Source: Euglena gracilis
Lineage: Eukaryota > Euglenida > Euglenophyceae > Euglenales
Length of the DNA: 64,000 nucleotides
Direction: 5' to 3'
NCBI GenBank assembly: GCA_039621445.1
Contig: CP154955.1
Location: 49,088,086-49,152,085, forward strand
Shown here in pieces: positions 1-12,500 of this stretch. Under the pieces are notes generated by a model. It was not told where the DNA came from and made no database searches. It saw nothing but the letters and a program-made list of their open reading frames with translations. Every line of letters starts with the position of its first letter. Position 1 is the first letter of the stretch. Made by a program: the position numbers and the translations under genes.

Positions 1-654
1 TATCTTCTGTTTTTTTTTAAACTCCACGATTCCGAGGGAACTCTACCCAAACCAGACTTTTAATGTGTTTTCCATCAAAAAGTCATGTATTTTGGGTTCA
101 TTTTTTTTTGAAAAAAAATTCAAAAAATTCCCCAGCCAAAATCCCTGTTTCCCAAAATTGGTGAAAATGCTGTGGTGTGGGGGGGGTCCCCCCCCACCTC
201 CCGAGTGGGGGTGGTCACCCCCCCCCCACCCAGCCTTCCCGTTCTGCCCTGGTGGGGGGTCCGATCCCCCCCACCAGGCCTTCTTGTACAGCCCTGGACC
301 TGCCCGCTGCCTTGCTTGCCTGGGGAGAGGGAGGGCAGGATGGAAGGGAAGGGAAGATGCCAAGGGTGATGGAGGGCACCTGGGCCCTTGGGCGAAAAAG
401 CAGGAAGCCCAGGGAAAGACCAATTTCGGGGTATTTTTGGCCCAACACCAACCCAGGTGCTCCAGGAGAGGCGCTCCAGGAGGAGTCCACACCACTGGTA
501 CCACTGACGCCCCTGAATTCCCAATGTGCCTTCGATACGACAGAGAAATTCTTCAGCACATCTGATGTCCTAAGAGATTTAGTTTCCACCTTAGCGTCCA
601 ATTTCGTTCCATTTTAGTAAGTGTAATGGTAATAGAATTGTTTGCTGGACATTT
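1..654. other. GC-rich stretch without a recognisable gene
   Basis: This stretch has a T/A-rich start and then alternating G- and C-tracts around 175-280. Open frames overlap on both strands, are proline/glycine-rich and look like by-products of the C/G tracts. I see no conserved domain and no RNA gene. Confidence 0.5.
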
Positions 655-1530
655 TTTACAATACACGCCATGCTCCAGTGGTGTGCGGTTGCTGACAGTT
701 ATGCGGGTTGAGATAGCGGAAGCGGCGGGGATGGTGTGGCAGAGCTGGCCAAATGGTTGATGGTGACTGCTGACAGGGAGGGGAGGCTGTCGGCAGCACA
801 GGTGATGCGCAATGGCGTTAGTGGGCAACCCAGATGGCAGGCTGGGATCACCGGTAGGTGCAGAGGCCAGCGCCAGGGGTGGTTGGAGCTGTTCAGCCGG
901 TATGGCGTTTGGGAGGTTGTGCTCTTTTGACATTGGGCTGTGTCACATGGCGGTGCACCGAGGAGCTGTGGCAGCACAGGTGCTGCGCAATGGCGGTTAG
1001 TGGGCACCCAGATGCAGGCTGGGATCACCGGAGTGCAGCGGCCCCAGCGCCAGGGGTCCCGGAGGTGGGTCGGAGTGCTGGTCACAGTACTGCGGCACAC
1101 CCCGCCCCCTACCCATCTGAGCGCAGAGGTTTCGACTCCGATGGCCCTGCCGGGCACTTTACGGGGGGGGTGGGGGAGGTGGTTCGGCAAGCTTTGTCGA
1201 CACCAGCCAAGCTGTGGGGGTCTGCCCTTGGGCACTGGGGGCATTTTTCGGCCTTTGGTGAGTGCCAGGCAGACAGCCCAGGTGGCACAATAGAGCCGTT
1301 CACTGGAGGTGTTATAATCACACGCCGTGCTCCAGCTGTGCGGCGTGTTGTTGCTGACACCGAGATGCGGTGGGGACTGTGTGGCAGAACTGGCCAAATG
1401 GTTGAGGTGACTGCTGGTAGGGAGGGGGGTTCAGAATTAGTTTAGTACAGCAGGGCTGTAGGGCGGTGCTCCAACCCCTCCATGGAAGGGTGGGCGACGA
1501 CTCGTAATGGTTGCAAGGCACCCAGGGATT
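655..1530 (+). repeat. Left edge of the ~720-bp satellite array, diverged monomers
   Basis: The stretch aligns with the main satellite monomer but is more diverged. The part at 655-900 is chimeric: the segment reading GCAGCACAGGTG occurs once after a shortened lead and again at ~970. The variable C-tract is replaced by a CTGCGGCACACC-type sequence at ~1090. Diverged edge monomers are typical of arrays homogenised from the inside. The array breaks at ~1530 in the middle of the CACCCAGGG segment and resumes at 5967 with the directly following CCAGCA segment, so 1531-5966 is an insertion. Confidence 0.85.
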
Positions 1531-1985
1531 TTTTCTTTGCAATGGGCGCATTTGCGCAGATGTGCAAAATTTACGAATTTTCTGGGACCCTTTACCCTGA
1601 GACTTTACACTAAGAACAGCTTATGAACTGTTACACCCCACTGTTGAGGGGATCCTTTCATTAAAAACACCAAAAACTTTCCACCCCAGCACATCCCACC
1701 ATGTGCATAGGTGAAATGGGGGAATCACAAATGCCTGAGAACGCAAGAAATACAATTTCTGGCAACCACATAACATTGCCGACCCAGAACTCGAAACCAT
1801 CCATTTTTTCCATTGCAATTGCTTTAAATTTCTGACCCTATTCAGGACATTTGCTTGCCTGTTGACAATAACTGTCCCTCATGGACCGTCCTGATGCCCA
1901 TGCTTCGCCCTAGGCTTCTTCCTTGGGCGTTCCAAAGCCACAGAGGAGTCTGAACGGGGTCTGACATTTTAGCCGAGGAAAAAAA
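1531..1985. other. Left part of insertion into the satellite, no gene seen
   Basis: This is moderately AT-rich, apparently single-copy DNA within the insertion. No open frame with recognisable content and no repeat structure were found. Confidence 0.4.
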
Positions 1986-2098
1986 TGCCTTAAAAAACCT
2001 TAAATTTTTTTTAAAATCCTTAAAAACCTTAAAAAACCTTAAAAAACCTTAAAAAACGCCTTAAAAATTTTTTGAGAAATCTCGCCTTAAAAAAAATA
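1986..2098 (+). repeat. CCTTAAAAAA low-complexity array
   Basis: Roughly ten imperfect copies of a decamer CCTTAAAAAA (with variants containing T-runs) lie in tandem. The tract is strongly A-rich and noncoding. Confidence 0.75.
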
Positions 2099-2140
2099 AT
2101 GCCTGCCATTGGTGCAAACATTGTGGGCATTGTTTTGCTT

Positions 2141-2250
2141 TTTGAAGGAAAAAAACGTGTATTTTGAAGAGTTTGAAGAGTATTTGAAGAGTTTTTGCAA
2201 ACATTTTGTTTTTTTGAAGGAAGAAAAAAACGTGTATTTTGAAGAATTAT
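2141..2250 (+). repeat. Short tandem duplication around AAACGTGTATTTTGAAG
   Basis: The unit GGAAAAAAACGTGTATTTTG occurs at ~2150 and, with one added G in its A-run, again at ~2225. Between them GAAGAGTTT-type hexamers repeat. No coding function is evident. Confidence 0.6.
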
Positions 2251-2289
2251 TTTACCAAGAGAACACAAAAAACAATTGGGAATTGGGAA

Positions 2290-3647
2290 CAGGCATTTGT
2301 TTAAGGGATTGCAGTACCCCCCCCCCCCGGGGGAGCTGGGCTGCAGCTAGTCCAAAATTGGCTAGTGGGATTTCTAGCAGACCCCCCCCCCCGGGGGGGT
2401 CTGCTAGCAGGGCTAGCTAGTGGAAAAAAATTTCCAGTGACCGGTGCGAAGCGCCGAAAATTTTTTTGGGACCCCCAAAAATGGCCCAAAATGCCCATTT
2501 TTGGCCATTTTTGGAACAAAATCAGCCAGAAACCTATTAAAAACCTCATTTTTCCTTCGGCGCACAGCGCCGGAGGAAAATTTTTTTTCCAGTTCGGGGG
2601 ACCCCCGGGGCGCGGTAGACTGGGGGGGGGGGGTAGTGGGTAGTCGGCCGACTACTCAATTGGTCGGCCGACTAGGCTTGGTCCGTAGCTAGTCGGCGAG
2701 ACAGGGGGGGGGGTAGTGGGTAGTCAGCCGACTACCCACTCTAATGTACTAACGGGTCCAAACCGCCGACTTTTAAGCCCCCCCCCCCCATTGAGGAGAA
2801 TCCAATAATGCAAATTAGTCGGTGGCTAGTCGGTGGTCATAAAAATGGTCTGTGGCGGGCCCAAATCACCCGGAAATGATCCGGATGGGTCCAAATAAGT
2901 GTCTTACACCTAAATAAACACCCTCAGATGGAAATCTTTGGTCGGTGGGGTCGGTGGGCGTTTGATGGGGTCTCGAAGGGTGAAAAACCAATGATGTAAC
3001 AAGGATTACATGAAAATCCTTAAGAAATGCAAGCATTCTGCATCACGAGAGGCAGAGAACCCCCCCTCCACGCCCATCCGAGCCTCAAATAACAAAATCC
3101 CTTCTGTGTTGGCAACATACTCGGGGGCTAAGTCGTTTTTGTGGCTCACTTTGGCATAGGCGGGGGGGGGGGGGCTCCGCCCCCCCTGCACCCCCCCCCC
3201 TCAAATAACAAAATCCTTCTATGTTGGAGGGATACTTACTTGGAGGGATAAGACCTTTTTGTGCAAATCTTGACTTATATTGAAAATCCAATGGGGAGAG
3301 GTGTTCTTTTGTCAAAAGTGGCCCAAAATGAACATTTTCCCCCATTTTTTTTTGCATATTCACCCCCGATTGGGTGCCATTTGGGTGGGTTTTGACTGGT
3401 GTTAAGGTGATTTAGACAAAAGTTTTTTCCCAGGGGGGGGCTTTAAAGTCGGCGGTTTTGACCCGTTAGAACATTAGAGTGGGTAGTCGGCCGACTACCC
3501 ACTACCCCCCCCCCCAGTCTACCGTTTGGCACCGACCCCCGGACCCCCCCCCGGGGGGGGGGGGGGTCTAGCTGGTCCATTTTTTTCCAGTGTCTAGCCG
3601 ATTGGCTAGCCAGAACCCCCGCCCCGGGGTCCTCAAGCAAATGCCTG
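2290..3647. mobile_element. Non-autonomous hAT-like transposon (foldback MITE, ~1.36 kb)
   Basis: Ends are CAGGCATTTG at 2290 and CAAATGCCTG at 3647, a perfect 10-bp terminal inverted repeat whose similarity continues inward (TTTAAGG / CCTCAAG). It is flanked by the 8-bp direct repeat ATTGGGAA at 2282-2289 and 3648-3655, matching the hAT target pattern nTnnnnAn. The interior has long subterminal inverted repeats (2615-2800 against 3428-3530, sharing GTCGGCCGACTACC and a CCGCCGACTTTTAA/TTTAAAGTCGGCGG segment), several C- and G-tracts, and an internal duplication carrying TCAAATAACAAAATCC (3090 and 3200). No transposase is encoded, so mobility would need a protein from elsewhere. The superfamily call rests on CAG...CTG ends plus the 8-bp duplication. 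Confidence 0.82.
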
Positions 3648-4023
3648 ATTGGGAAATTTTATTCAAAAAATTTTCTGTGCAAAACCTTGTGGTCGTTTTT
3701 TTTCCAAGAAGAAACACTTTAATTTTTTTTTCAAAAAACAGCTTCAAAAACAAACAGGCTGGCCCATTGTGGGTGCAAACAAATTTCTTGTTTCTTCTTT
3801 GAGCCCATTATGGTGTTCCGTGGTTTTGGCCACTCAAGCCAAAATTTTGGCCACCACAAGACAGAAAAGCGGCACGTGATGTGGCAACTCTAGGCCAAAT
3901 TACTGGCCACCACGGGCCATGTTTTGGCCACTGGCGCCAAAGTGGCGTTTAGCTGTAAATCTTGAATTCTTGGTCTGCTAGTTTCTACGTGGAGACAATG
4001 TGAAAAACTTGGGCTCATTGCGG
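3648..4023. other. Spacer with scattered TTTTGGCCAC motifs
   Basis: No gene is seen. The motif TTTTGGCCAC or close variants occur about five times between 3825 and 3940. T-rich and A-rich runs dominate the first 150 bases. Confidence 0.5.
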
Positions 4024-4901
4024 GAAATTGGTGATGGACTTTTTGGTGGTCGGGCCGACTAGTCGCTAGCGACCAATCCTACCGACCATTGGTGGTCGGG
4101 CCGACCACCAATTTTAAGTCCACCCCCCCCTCTAAAAAATTTTTTAAGCCCCCCCCCTCCAAATTTTTTTATCCAAATGCCTTCCAAAATTTCTATTCGG
4201 GGTTCAATGAATTCAGGCGCCCCCCAACAAACTCCCTTTGTACTGACTTAGTCGGCCTACGGCCTCCTCCGGGGGGGGGGGGGGGCTGCCGCCCCCCCCC
4301 CCCCCGGACCCCCCCGCCCAAAATAACAAAATCCCCTTGTGTGTGCAAGGCAAGGATGGCCGAGGCGCGCTCCGTAATGAATATAATATTATGTTTTCAA
4401 GGCAATGATGGCCTAAACGCGCCCCCCAACAAGCTCCCGTTGTGCTAACTTAGTCGGCCTACGGCCTCCTCCGGGGGGGGGGGGGGGGGCTGCCCCACCC
4501 CCCCCCCCGAACCCCCGCGCCCAAAATAACAAAATCCCCTTGTGTGTGCAAGGCAAGGGTGGCCGAGTCGCGCTCCGTAATGAATGCAGTCTGATGTGTG
4601 CAAGGGAAAGATATAAGTCGCTATGGCTATGGTTTCACAGAACAGGCGCAAAGAGAAGATATTACTCAATTTTTTTTTGCAAATTGACCCCCGAATGGAG
4701 GGTTTGGAAGGCATTGGGGTGGGTTTTGAGTCATTTTCCTGCAAATTTGAATGAATTTTTTTTCGAGTGGGGGGGGCTTAAAAACTTTTTTGAAGGGGGG
4801 GTGGACTTAAAATTGGTGGTCGGGCCGACTAGTCGGCCCGACCACCAATGGTCGCTAGCGACTAGTCGCTAGCGACCACCAAAAAGGCCATCACCAATTT
4901 C
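4024..4901. mobile_element. Foldback element with long inverted repeats
   Basis: Arms begin GAAATTGGTGATGG at 4024 and end CCATCACCAATTTC at 4901, and stay complementary inward for ~120 bases through repeated TGGTGGTCGGGCCGAC and GTCGCTAGCGAC palindromes to a C8/G8 tract. The centre is a tandem duplication (about 4217-4417 and 4418-4590) holding a GTCGGCCTACGG segment, G- and C-tracts and an AAATAACAAAATCC segment also found inside the hAT-like element at 2290-3647, so the two are probably related. I could not find a matching target duplication at the ends, so the element class is open. Confidence 0.65.
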
Positions 4902-5843
4902 TCGCTCGGGGCCAAAAACTTGAATCCAACAAAAATCCCTTTGGTGCAAAAAGAAACATTGGCACACCAGAGAATAGGGCCGGGTTTCTGTGATTCTATT
5001 GGCCTGCACCCCCTCAGGCTTCTTTTTAAGACCTCCCGGGGGGGGGTCCCCCCCACCCACCCAGGGTGGCGCGGCACCCCCCCCCCCCGGGGGTCACCGC
5101 CCCCGGGGGGGGTGACCCCCCAAAATCGGGCCCGTTAAAAGCAATTTTCAAAAAATTTCGGCAAAGGTATAACCGGCGCCTCCGGTGCGGGACCCCCCCC
5201 CCCCGGGGGGGTTGGCCCGGACCCACCCACCCACCCACCCCCGCCTGCACCCCCTCCCACTCTGAAGGCAACGCATAGGGGGGCACTGAGTAAGACACTG
5301 GTTTCCCAGCATCCTTGTCCAAGCCCGTGAATGCCCAAGCAGTGTGGATGACAGGCCGAATTCCGAGATTCGAAGACATCAAACACAAGCATACCAAGTT
5401 CATGATGTCAGTGATGCAAGTCACACTGATGGGCTAGCCCTTCTCAGTTGTTAGCAATTTGCGAATGCTCTTGTGCAGGTTGATCAAGGGTCCTGGACTC
5501 CTGGTCCCGAAGAAGTACCTCCAAAGGTCTGAAAAGGAAGAGGAGAAACCACCACTAATAGTGAATTGAATGAAAAAAAATGAATGCAAAGAAACAAGCT
5601 CAGCCCAAGCCGTACACCGACTCCAGTCAGGAGGGGGAAAGTGGGGCAGACGCCAAAATGACCAAGCTGGGCCAAAAAAAACTTTCCTTTTGGCGCTCCA
5701 AGGTGGAATTGGGGCTTTATTTGGGACCTATTCTTCAAGTGCAATATCTTTTTATTGATAACACAACATGGCCAATTGGTCCCACTCATAAAGGTCTGGT
5801 TTGGTCATGGAGGGAGGGTTTGCAACCTTTTTTGAGTGTGTGC
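4902..5843. other. Unassigned DNA within the insertion
   Basis: Poly-C/G blocks occur at 5036-5230 and mixed sequence follows. Short open frames (up to 132 codons) overlap on both strands and show no domain. I see no gene. Confidence 0.4.
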
Positions 5844-5966
5844 CATACATCTCTTTAAGGAACCCGAGGGGGGGGGTTGCTGGGCTAGGGCTAGAAATTT
5901 GGGCTGGCTAGAAATTTGGGCTGGCTAGCCCGCCCCCCCCCCCGGGGGGGGGGGGGCTGGACCCCG
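5844..5966 (+). repeat. Left arm of a ~123-bp inverted repeat pair
   Basis: This arm starts CATACATCTCTTTAAGG and ends CTGGACCCCG. It is the reverse complement of 6401-6525. It contains a tandem pair of GGGCTGGCTAGAAATTT units. Between the arms lie a satellite fragment and ~170 bases of GCGCCGAAATTTTTT-type sequence. No target duplication brackets the pair, so transposon ends are not proved. Confidence 0.8.
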
Positions 5967-6226
5967 CCAGCAAGGCAGTGAGACGGGTGCAATGCATGAC
6001 AACCCACAACCCCAGCCGGCTGGTACGGCGTTTGGGAGGTTGTGCTCTTTTGACATTGGGCTGTGTCATATGGCGGTGCACCGAGGAGCTGTGGCAGCAC
6101 AGGTGCTGCGCAATGGCGGTTAGTGGGCACCCAGATGCAGGCTGGGATCACCGGAGTGCAGCGGCCCCAGCGCCAGGGGTCCTGGAGGTGGGTCGGAGTG
6201 CTGGTCACAGATCTGCGCCCCCCCCC
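5967..6226 (+). repeat. Isolated fragment of the ~720-bp satellite
   Basis: The fragment runs from the CCAGCAAGGCAGTGAGACGG segment through the landmark GCCGGCTGGTACGGCG (near 6020) to the start of the C-tract. It continues the monomer broken at 1530 and ends where the second insert begins. Confidence 0.88.
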
Positions 6227-6400
6227 GCGCCGAAATTTTTTGGAAAATTGTGTTCAAAAGTGGCCAAAAATGAGGTTTCGGGGGCGTTTGGGGCATTTTT
6301 GGGGGGTTTCAGATGCATCATTTTTTCAAAACTGTGTCTTGAAGGTCATTTTTGGGCATTTTTCCGATTTCAGTCCAGCTCGCCCCGGTTCGGGTCCAGC

Positions 6401-6525
6401 CGGGGTCCAGCCCCCCCCCGGGGGGAGGGGGGGGCGGGTTAGCCAGCCCAAATTTCTAGCCAGCCCAAATTTCTAGCCCTAGCCCAGCAACCCCCCCCCC
6501 CTCGGGGTCCTTAAAGAGATGTATG
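6401..6525 (-). repeat. Right arm of the ~123-bp inverted repeat pair
   Basis: This is the reverse complement of 5844-5966 with a few length differences in the C/G tracts. Satellite sequence resumes directly after it at GTTTCGACTCCGATGG, with the ~20 bases normally lying between C-tract and that point missing. Confidence 0.8.
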
Positions 6526-9500
6526 GTTTCGACTCCGATGGCCCTGCCGGGCACTTTACGGGGGGGGGGGGGGGGGGAGGTGGTTCGGCAAGCTTTGTCG
6601 ACACCAGCCAAGCTGTGGGGGTCTGCCTTTAGGCACTGGGGGCGTTTTTCGGCCTTTGGTGAGTGCCAGGCAGCGTCAGCCCACAGCCCAGGTGGCACAA
6701 TAGAGCCGTTCGCTGGAGGTGTTATAATCACACGCCGTGCTGACACCGAGATGCGGTGGGGACTGTGTGGCAGAATTGGCCAAATGGTTGATGGTGACTG
6801 CTGGCAGGGGGGGGGGGGTTGAGAATTAGTTTTGTACAGCATGGCTGTAGGGCGGTGCTCCAACCCCTCCATGGAAGGGTGGGCGACGACTCGTAATGGT
6901 TGCAAGGCACCCAGGGCCAGCAGGGCAGTGAGACGGGTGCAATGCATGACAACCCACAACCCCGTTGTCCCAGCCGGCTGGTATGGCGTTTGGGAGGTTG
7001 TGCTCTTTTGACATTGGGCTGTGTCACATGGCGGTGCACCGAGGAGCTATGGCAGCACAGGTGCTGCGCAATGGCGGTTAGTGGGCACCCAGATGCAGGC
7101 TGGGATCACCGGAGTGCAGCGGCCCCAGCGCCAGGGGTCCTGGAGGTGGGTCGGAGTGCTGGTCACAGATCTGCGCCCCCCCCCCCCCGCTACCCATCTG
7201 AGCGCAGAGGTTTCGACTCCGATGGCCCTGCCGGGCACTTTACGGGGGGTGGGGGAGGTGGTTCGGCAAGCTTTGTCGACACCAGCCAAGCTGTGGGGGT
7301 CTGCCTTTAGGCACTGGGGGCGTTTTTCGGCCTTTGGTGAGTGCCAGGCAGCGTCAGCCCACAGCCCAGGTGGCACAATAGAGCCGTTCGCTGGAGGTGT
7401 TATAATCACACGCCGTGCTCCAGCTGTGCGGCGTGTTGTTGCTGACACCGAGATGCGGTGGGGATTGTGTGGCAGAGCTGGCCAAATGGTTGATGGTGTC
7501 TGCTGGTAGGGAGGGGGGTTCAGAATTAATTTAGTACAGCAGGGGCTGTGCGCGGAGCGGAGCTGCTGTAGGGCGGTGCTCCAACCCCTCCATGGAAGGG
7601 TGGGCGACGACTCGTAATGGTTGCAAGGCACCCAGGGCCAGCAGGGCAGTGAGACGGGTGCAATGCATGACAACCCACAACCCCGTTGTCCCAGCCGGCT
7701 GGTATGGCTTTGGGAGGTTGTGCTCTTTTGACATTGGGCTGTGTCACATGGCGGTGCACCGAGGAGCTATGGCAGCACAGGTGCTGCGCAATGGCGGTTA
7801 GTGGGCACCCAGATGCAGGCTGGGATCACCGGAGTGCAGCGGCCCCAGCGCCAGGGGTCCTGGAGGTGGGTCGGAGTGCTGGTCACAGATCTGCGCCCCC
7901 CCCCCCCGCTACCCATCTGAGCGCAGAGGTTTCGACTCCGATGGCCCTGCCGGGCACTTTACGGGGGGGGGGGGGTGGTTCGGCAAGCTTTGTCGACACC
8001 AGCCAAGCTGTGGGGGTCTGCCTTTAGGCACAGGGGGCGTTTTTCGGCCTTTGGTGAGTGCCAGGCAGCGTCAGCCCACAGCCCAGGTGGCACAAATAGA
8101 GCTGTTCGCTGGAGGTGTTATAATCACACGCCGTGCTCCAGCTGTGCGGCGTGTTGTTGCTGACACCGAGATGCGGTGGGGACTGTGTGGCAGAACTGGC
8201 CAAATGGTTGATGGTGACTGCTGGTAGGAGGGGGGTTCAGAATTAATTTAGTACAGCAGGGGCTGTGCACGGAGCGGAGCTGCTGTAGGGCGGTGCTCCA
8301 ACCCCTCCATGGAAGGGTGGGCGACGACTCGTAATGGTTGCAAGGCACCCAGGGCCAGCAGGGCAGTGAGACGGGTGCAATGCATGACAACCCACAACCC
8401 CGTTGTCCCAGCCGGCTGGTATGGCGTTTGGGAGGTTGTGCTCTTTTGACATTGGGCTGTGTCACATGGCGGTGCACCGAGGAGCTGTGGCAGCACAGGT
8501 GCTGCGCAATGGCGGTTAGTGGGCACCCAGATGCAGGCTGGGATCACCGGAGTGCAGCGGCCCCAGCGCCAGGGGTCGTGGAGGTGGGTCGGAGTGCTGG
8601 TCACAGTTCTGCGCCCCCCCGCTACCCATCTGAGCGCAGAGGTTTCGACCGATGGCCCTGCCGGGCACTTTACGGGGGGGGGGGGGGGGGGGGGTGGTTC
8701 GGCAAGCTTTGTCGACACCAGCCAAGCTGTGGGGGTCTGCCTTTAGGCACTGGGGGCGTTTTTCGGCCTTTGGTGAGTGCCAGGCAGCGTCAGCCCACAG
8801 CCCAGGTGGCACAATAGAGCCGTTCGCTGGAGGTGTCATAATCACACGCCGTGCTCCAGCTGTGCGGCGTGTTGTTGCTGACACCGAGATGCGGTGGGGA
8901 CTGTGTGGCAGAGCTGGCCAAATGGTTGATGGTGTCTGCTGGTAGGGAGGGGGGTTCAGAATTAATTTAGTACAGCAGGGGCTGTGCGCGGAGCGGAGCT
9001 GCTGTAGGGCGGTGCTCCAACCCCTCCATGGAAGGGTGGGCGACGACTCGTAATGGTTGCAAGGCACCCAGGGCCAGCAGGGCAGTGAGACGGGTGCAAT
9101 GCATGACAACCCACAACCCCGTTGTCCCAGCCGGCTGGTATGGCGTTTGGGAGGTTGTGCTCTTTTGACATTGGGCTGTGTCACATGGCGGTGCACCGAG
9201 GAGCTATGGCAGCACAGGTGCTGCGCAATGGCGGTTAGTGGGCACCCAGATGCAGGCTGGGATCACTGGAGTGCAGCGGCCCCAGCGCCAGGGGTCCTGG
9301 AGGTGGGTCGGAGTGCTGGTCACAGATCTGCGCCCCCCCCCCCCCCCGCTACCCATCTGAGCGCAGAGGTTTCGACTCCGATGGCCCTGCCGGGCACTTT
9401 ACGGGGTGGGGGGAGGTGGTTCGGCAAGCTTTGTCGACACCAGCCAAGCTGTGGGGGTCTGCCTTTAGGCACAGGGGGCGTTTTTCGGCCTTTGGTGAGT

Positions 9501-12500
9501 GCCAGGCAGCGTCAGCCCACAGCCCAGGTGGCACAAACAGAGCTGTTCGCTGGAGGTGTTATAATCACACGCCGTGCTCCAGCTGTGCGGCGTGTTGTTG
9601 CTGACACCGAGATGCGGTGGGGACTGTGTGGCAGAACTGGCCAAATGGTTGATGGTGACTGCTGGTAGGAGGGGGGTTCAGAATTAATTTAGTACAGCAG
9701 GGGCTGTGCACGGAGCGGAGCTGCTGTAGGGCGGTGCTCCAACCCCTCCATGGAAGGGTGGGCGACGACTCGTAATGGTTGCAAGGCACCCAGGGCCAGC
9801 AGGGCAGTGAGACGGGTGCAATGCATTGACAACCCACAACCCCGTTGTCCCAGCCGGCTGGTACGGCGTTTGGGAGGTTGTGCTCTTTTGACATTGGGCT
9901 GTGTCACATGGCGGTGCACCGAGGAGCTGTGGCAGCACAGGTGCTGCGCAATGGCGGTTAGTGGGCACCCAGATGCAGGCTGGGATCACCGGAGTGCAGC
10001 GGCCCCAGCGCCAGGGGTCCTGGAGGTGGGTCGGAGTGCTGGTCACAGATCTGCGCCCCCCCCCCCCCCCGCTACCCATCTGAGCGCAGAGGTTTCGATT
10101 CCGATGGCCCTGCCGGGCACTTTACTGGGGTGGGGGGAGGTGGTTCGGCAAGCTTTGTCGACACCAGCCAAGCTGTGGGGGTCTGCCTTTAGGCACTGGG
10201 GGCGTTTTTCGGCCTTTGGTGAGTGCCAGGCAGCGTCAGCCCACAGCCCAGGTGGCACAATAGAGCCGTTCGCTGGAGGTGTCATAATCACACGCCGTGC
10301 TCCAGCTGTGCGGCGTGTTGTTGCTGACACCGAGATGCGGTGGGGACTGTGTGGCAGAGCTGGCCAAATGGTTGATGGTGTCTGCTGGTAGGGAGGGGGG
10401 TTCAGAATTAATTTAGTACAGCAGGGGCTGTGCGCGGAGCGGAGCTGCTGTAGGGCGGTGCTCCAACCCCTCCATGGAAGGGTGGGCGACGACTCGTAAT
10501 GGTTGCAAGGCACCCAGGGCCAGCAGGGCAGTGAGACGGGTGCAATGCATGACAACCCACAACCCCGTTGTCCCAGCCGGCTGGTATGGCGTTTGGGAGG
10601 TTGTGCTCTTTTGACATTGGGCTGTGTCACATGGCGGTGCACCGAGGAGCTATGGCAGCACAGGTGCTGCGCAATGGCGGTTAGTGGGCACCCAGATGCA
10701 GGCTGGGATCACTGGAGTGCAGCGGCCCCAGCGCCAGGGGTCCTGGAGGTGGGTCGGAGTGCTGGTCACAGATCTGCGCCCCCCCCCCCCCCGCTACCCA
10801 TCTGAGCGCAGAGGTTTCGACTCCGATGGCCCTGCCGGGCACTTTAAGGGGGGGTGGGGGGGGGGGGTTCGGCAAGCTTTGTCGACACCAGCCAAGCTGT
10901 GGGGGTCTGCCTTTAGGCACTGGGGGCGTTTTTCGGCCTTTGGTGAGTGCCAGGCAGCGTCAGCCCACAGCCCAGGTGGCACAATAGAGCCGTTCGCTGG
11001 AGGTGTCATAATCACACGCCGTGCTCCAGCTGTGCGGCGTGTTGTTGCTGACACCGAGATGCGGTGGGGACTGTGTGGCAGAGCTGGCCAAATGGTTGAT
11101 GGTGTCTGCTGGTAGGGAGGGGGGTTCAGAATTAATTTAGTACAGCAGGGGCTGTGCGCGGAGCGGAGCTGCTGTAGGGCGGTGCTCCAACCCCTCCATG
11201 GAAGGGTGGGCGACGACTCGTAATGGTTGCAAGGCACCCAGGGCCAGCAGGGCAGTGAGACGGGTGCAATGCATGACAACCCACAACCCCGTTGTCCCAG
11301 CCGGCTGGTATGGCTTTGGGAGGTTGTGCTCTTTTGACATTGGGCTGTGTCACATGGCGGTGCACCGAGGAGCTGTGGCAGCACAGGTGCTGCGCAATGG
11401 CGGTTAGTGGGCACCCAGATGCAGGCTGGGATCACCGGAGTGCAGCGGCCCCAGCGCCAGGGGTCCTGGAGGTGGGTCGGAGTGCTGGTCACAGATCTGC
11501 GCCCCCCCCCCCCCCGCTACCCATCTGAGCGCAGAGGTTTCGATTCCGATGGCCCTGCCGGGCACTTTACTGGGGGGGGGGGGGGGGGTTCGGCAAGCTT
11601 TGTCGACACCAGCCAAGCTGTGGGGGTCTGCCTTTAGGCACTGGGGGCGTTTTTCGGCCTTTGGTGAGTGCCAGGCAGCGTCAGCCCACAGCCCAGGTGG
11701 CACAATAGAGCCGTTCGCTGGAGGTGTCATAATCACACGCCGTGCTCCAGCTGTGCGGCGTGTTGTTGCTGACACCGAGATGCGGTGGGGACTGTGTGGC
11801 AGAGCTGGCCAAATGGTTGATGGTGTCTGCTGGTAGGGAGGGGGGTTCAGAATTAATTTAGTACAGCAGGGGCTGTGCGCGGAGCGGAGCTGCTGTAGGG
11901 CGGTGCTCCAACCCCTCCATGGAAGGGTGGGCGACGACTCGTAATGGTTGCAAGGCACCCAGGGCCAGCAGGGCAGTGAGACGGGTGCAATGCATGACAA
12001 CCCACAACCCCGTTGTCCCAGCCGGCTGGTATGGCGTTTGGGAGGTTGTGCTCTTTTGACATTGGGCTGTGTCACATGGCGGTGCACCGAGGAGCTATGG
12101 CAGCACAGGTGCTGCGCAATGGCGGTTAGTGGGCACCCAGATGCAGGCTGGGATCACTGGAGTGCAGCGGCCCCAGCGCCAGGGGTCCTGGAGGTGGGTC
12201 GGAGTGCTGGTCACAGATCTGCGCCCCCCCCCCCCCCCCCTACCCATCTGAGCGCAGAGGTTTCGACTCCGATGGCCCTGCCGGGCACTTTACGGGGTGG
12301 GGGGAGGTGGTTCGGCAAGCTTTGTCGACACCAGCCAAGCTGTGGGGGTCTGCCTTTAGGCACTGGGGGCGTTTTTCGGCCTTTGGTGAGTGCCAGGCAG
12401 CGTCAGCCCACAGCCCAGGTGGCACAAATAGAGCCGTTCGCTGGAGGTGTCATAATCACACGCCGTGCTCCAGCTGTGCGGCGTGTTGTTGCTGACACCG

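Noticed and set aside
177-617. Proline/glycine-rich frames at the window start
   Set aside because: Up to five overlapping frames arise from C/G tracts; none has a domain or a preferred frame.
5844-6525. Terminal inverted repeats of a DNA transposon
   Set aside because: No target duplication could be found at either side, and satellite DNA lies within; recorded only as an inverted repeat.
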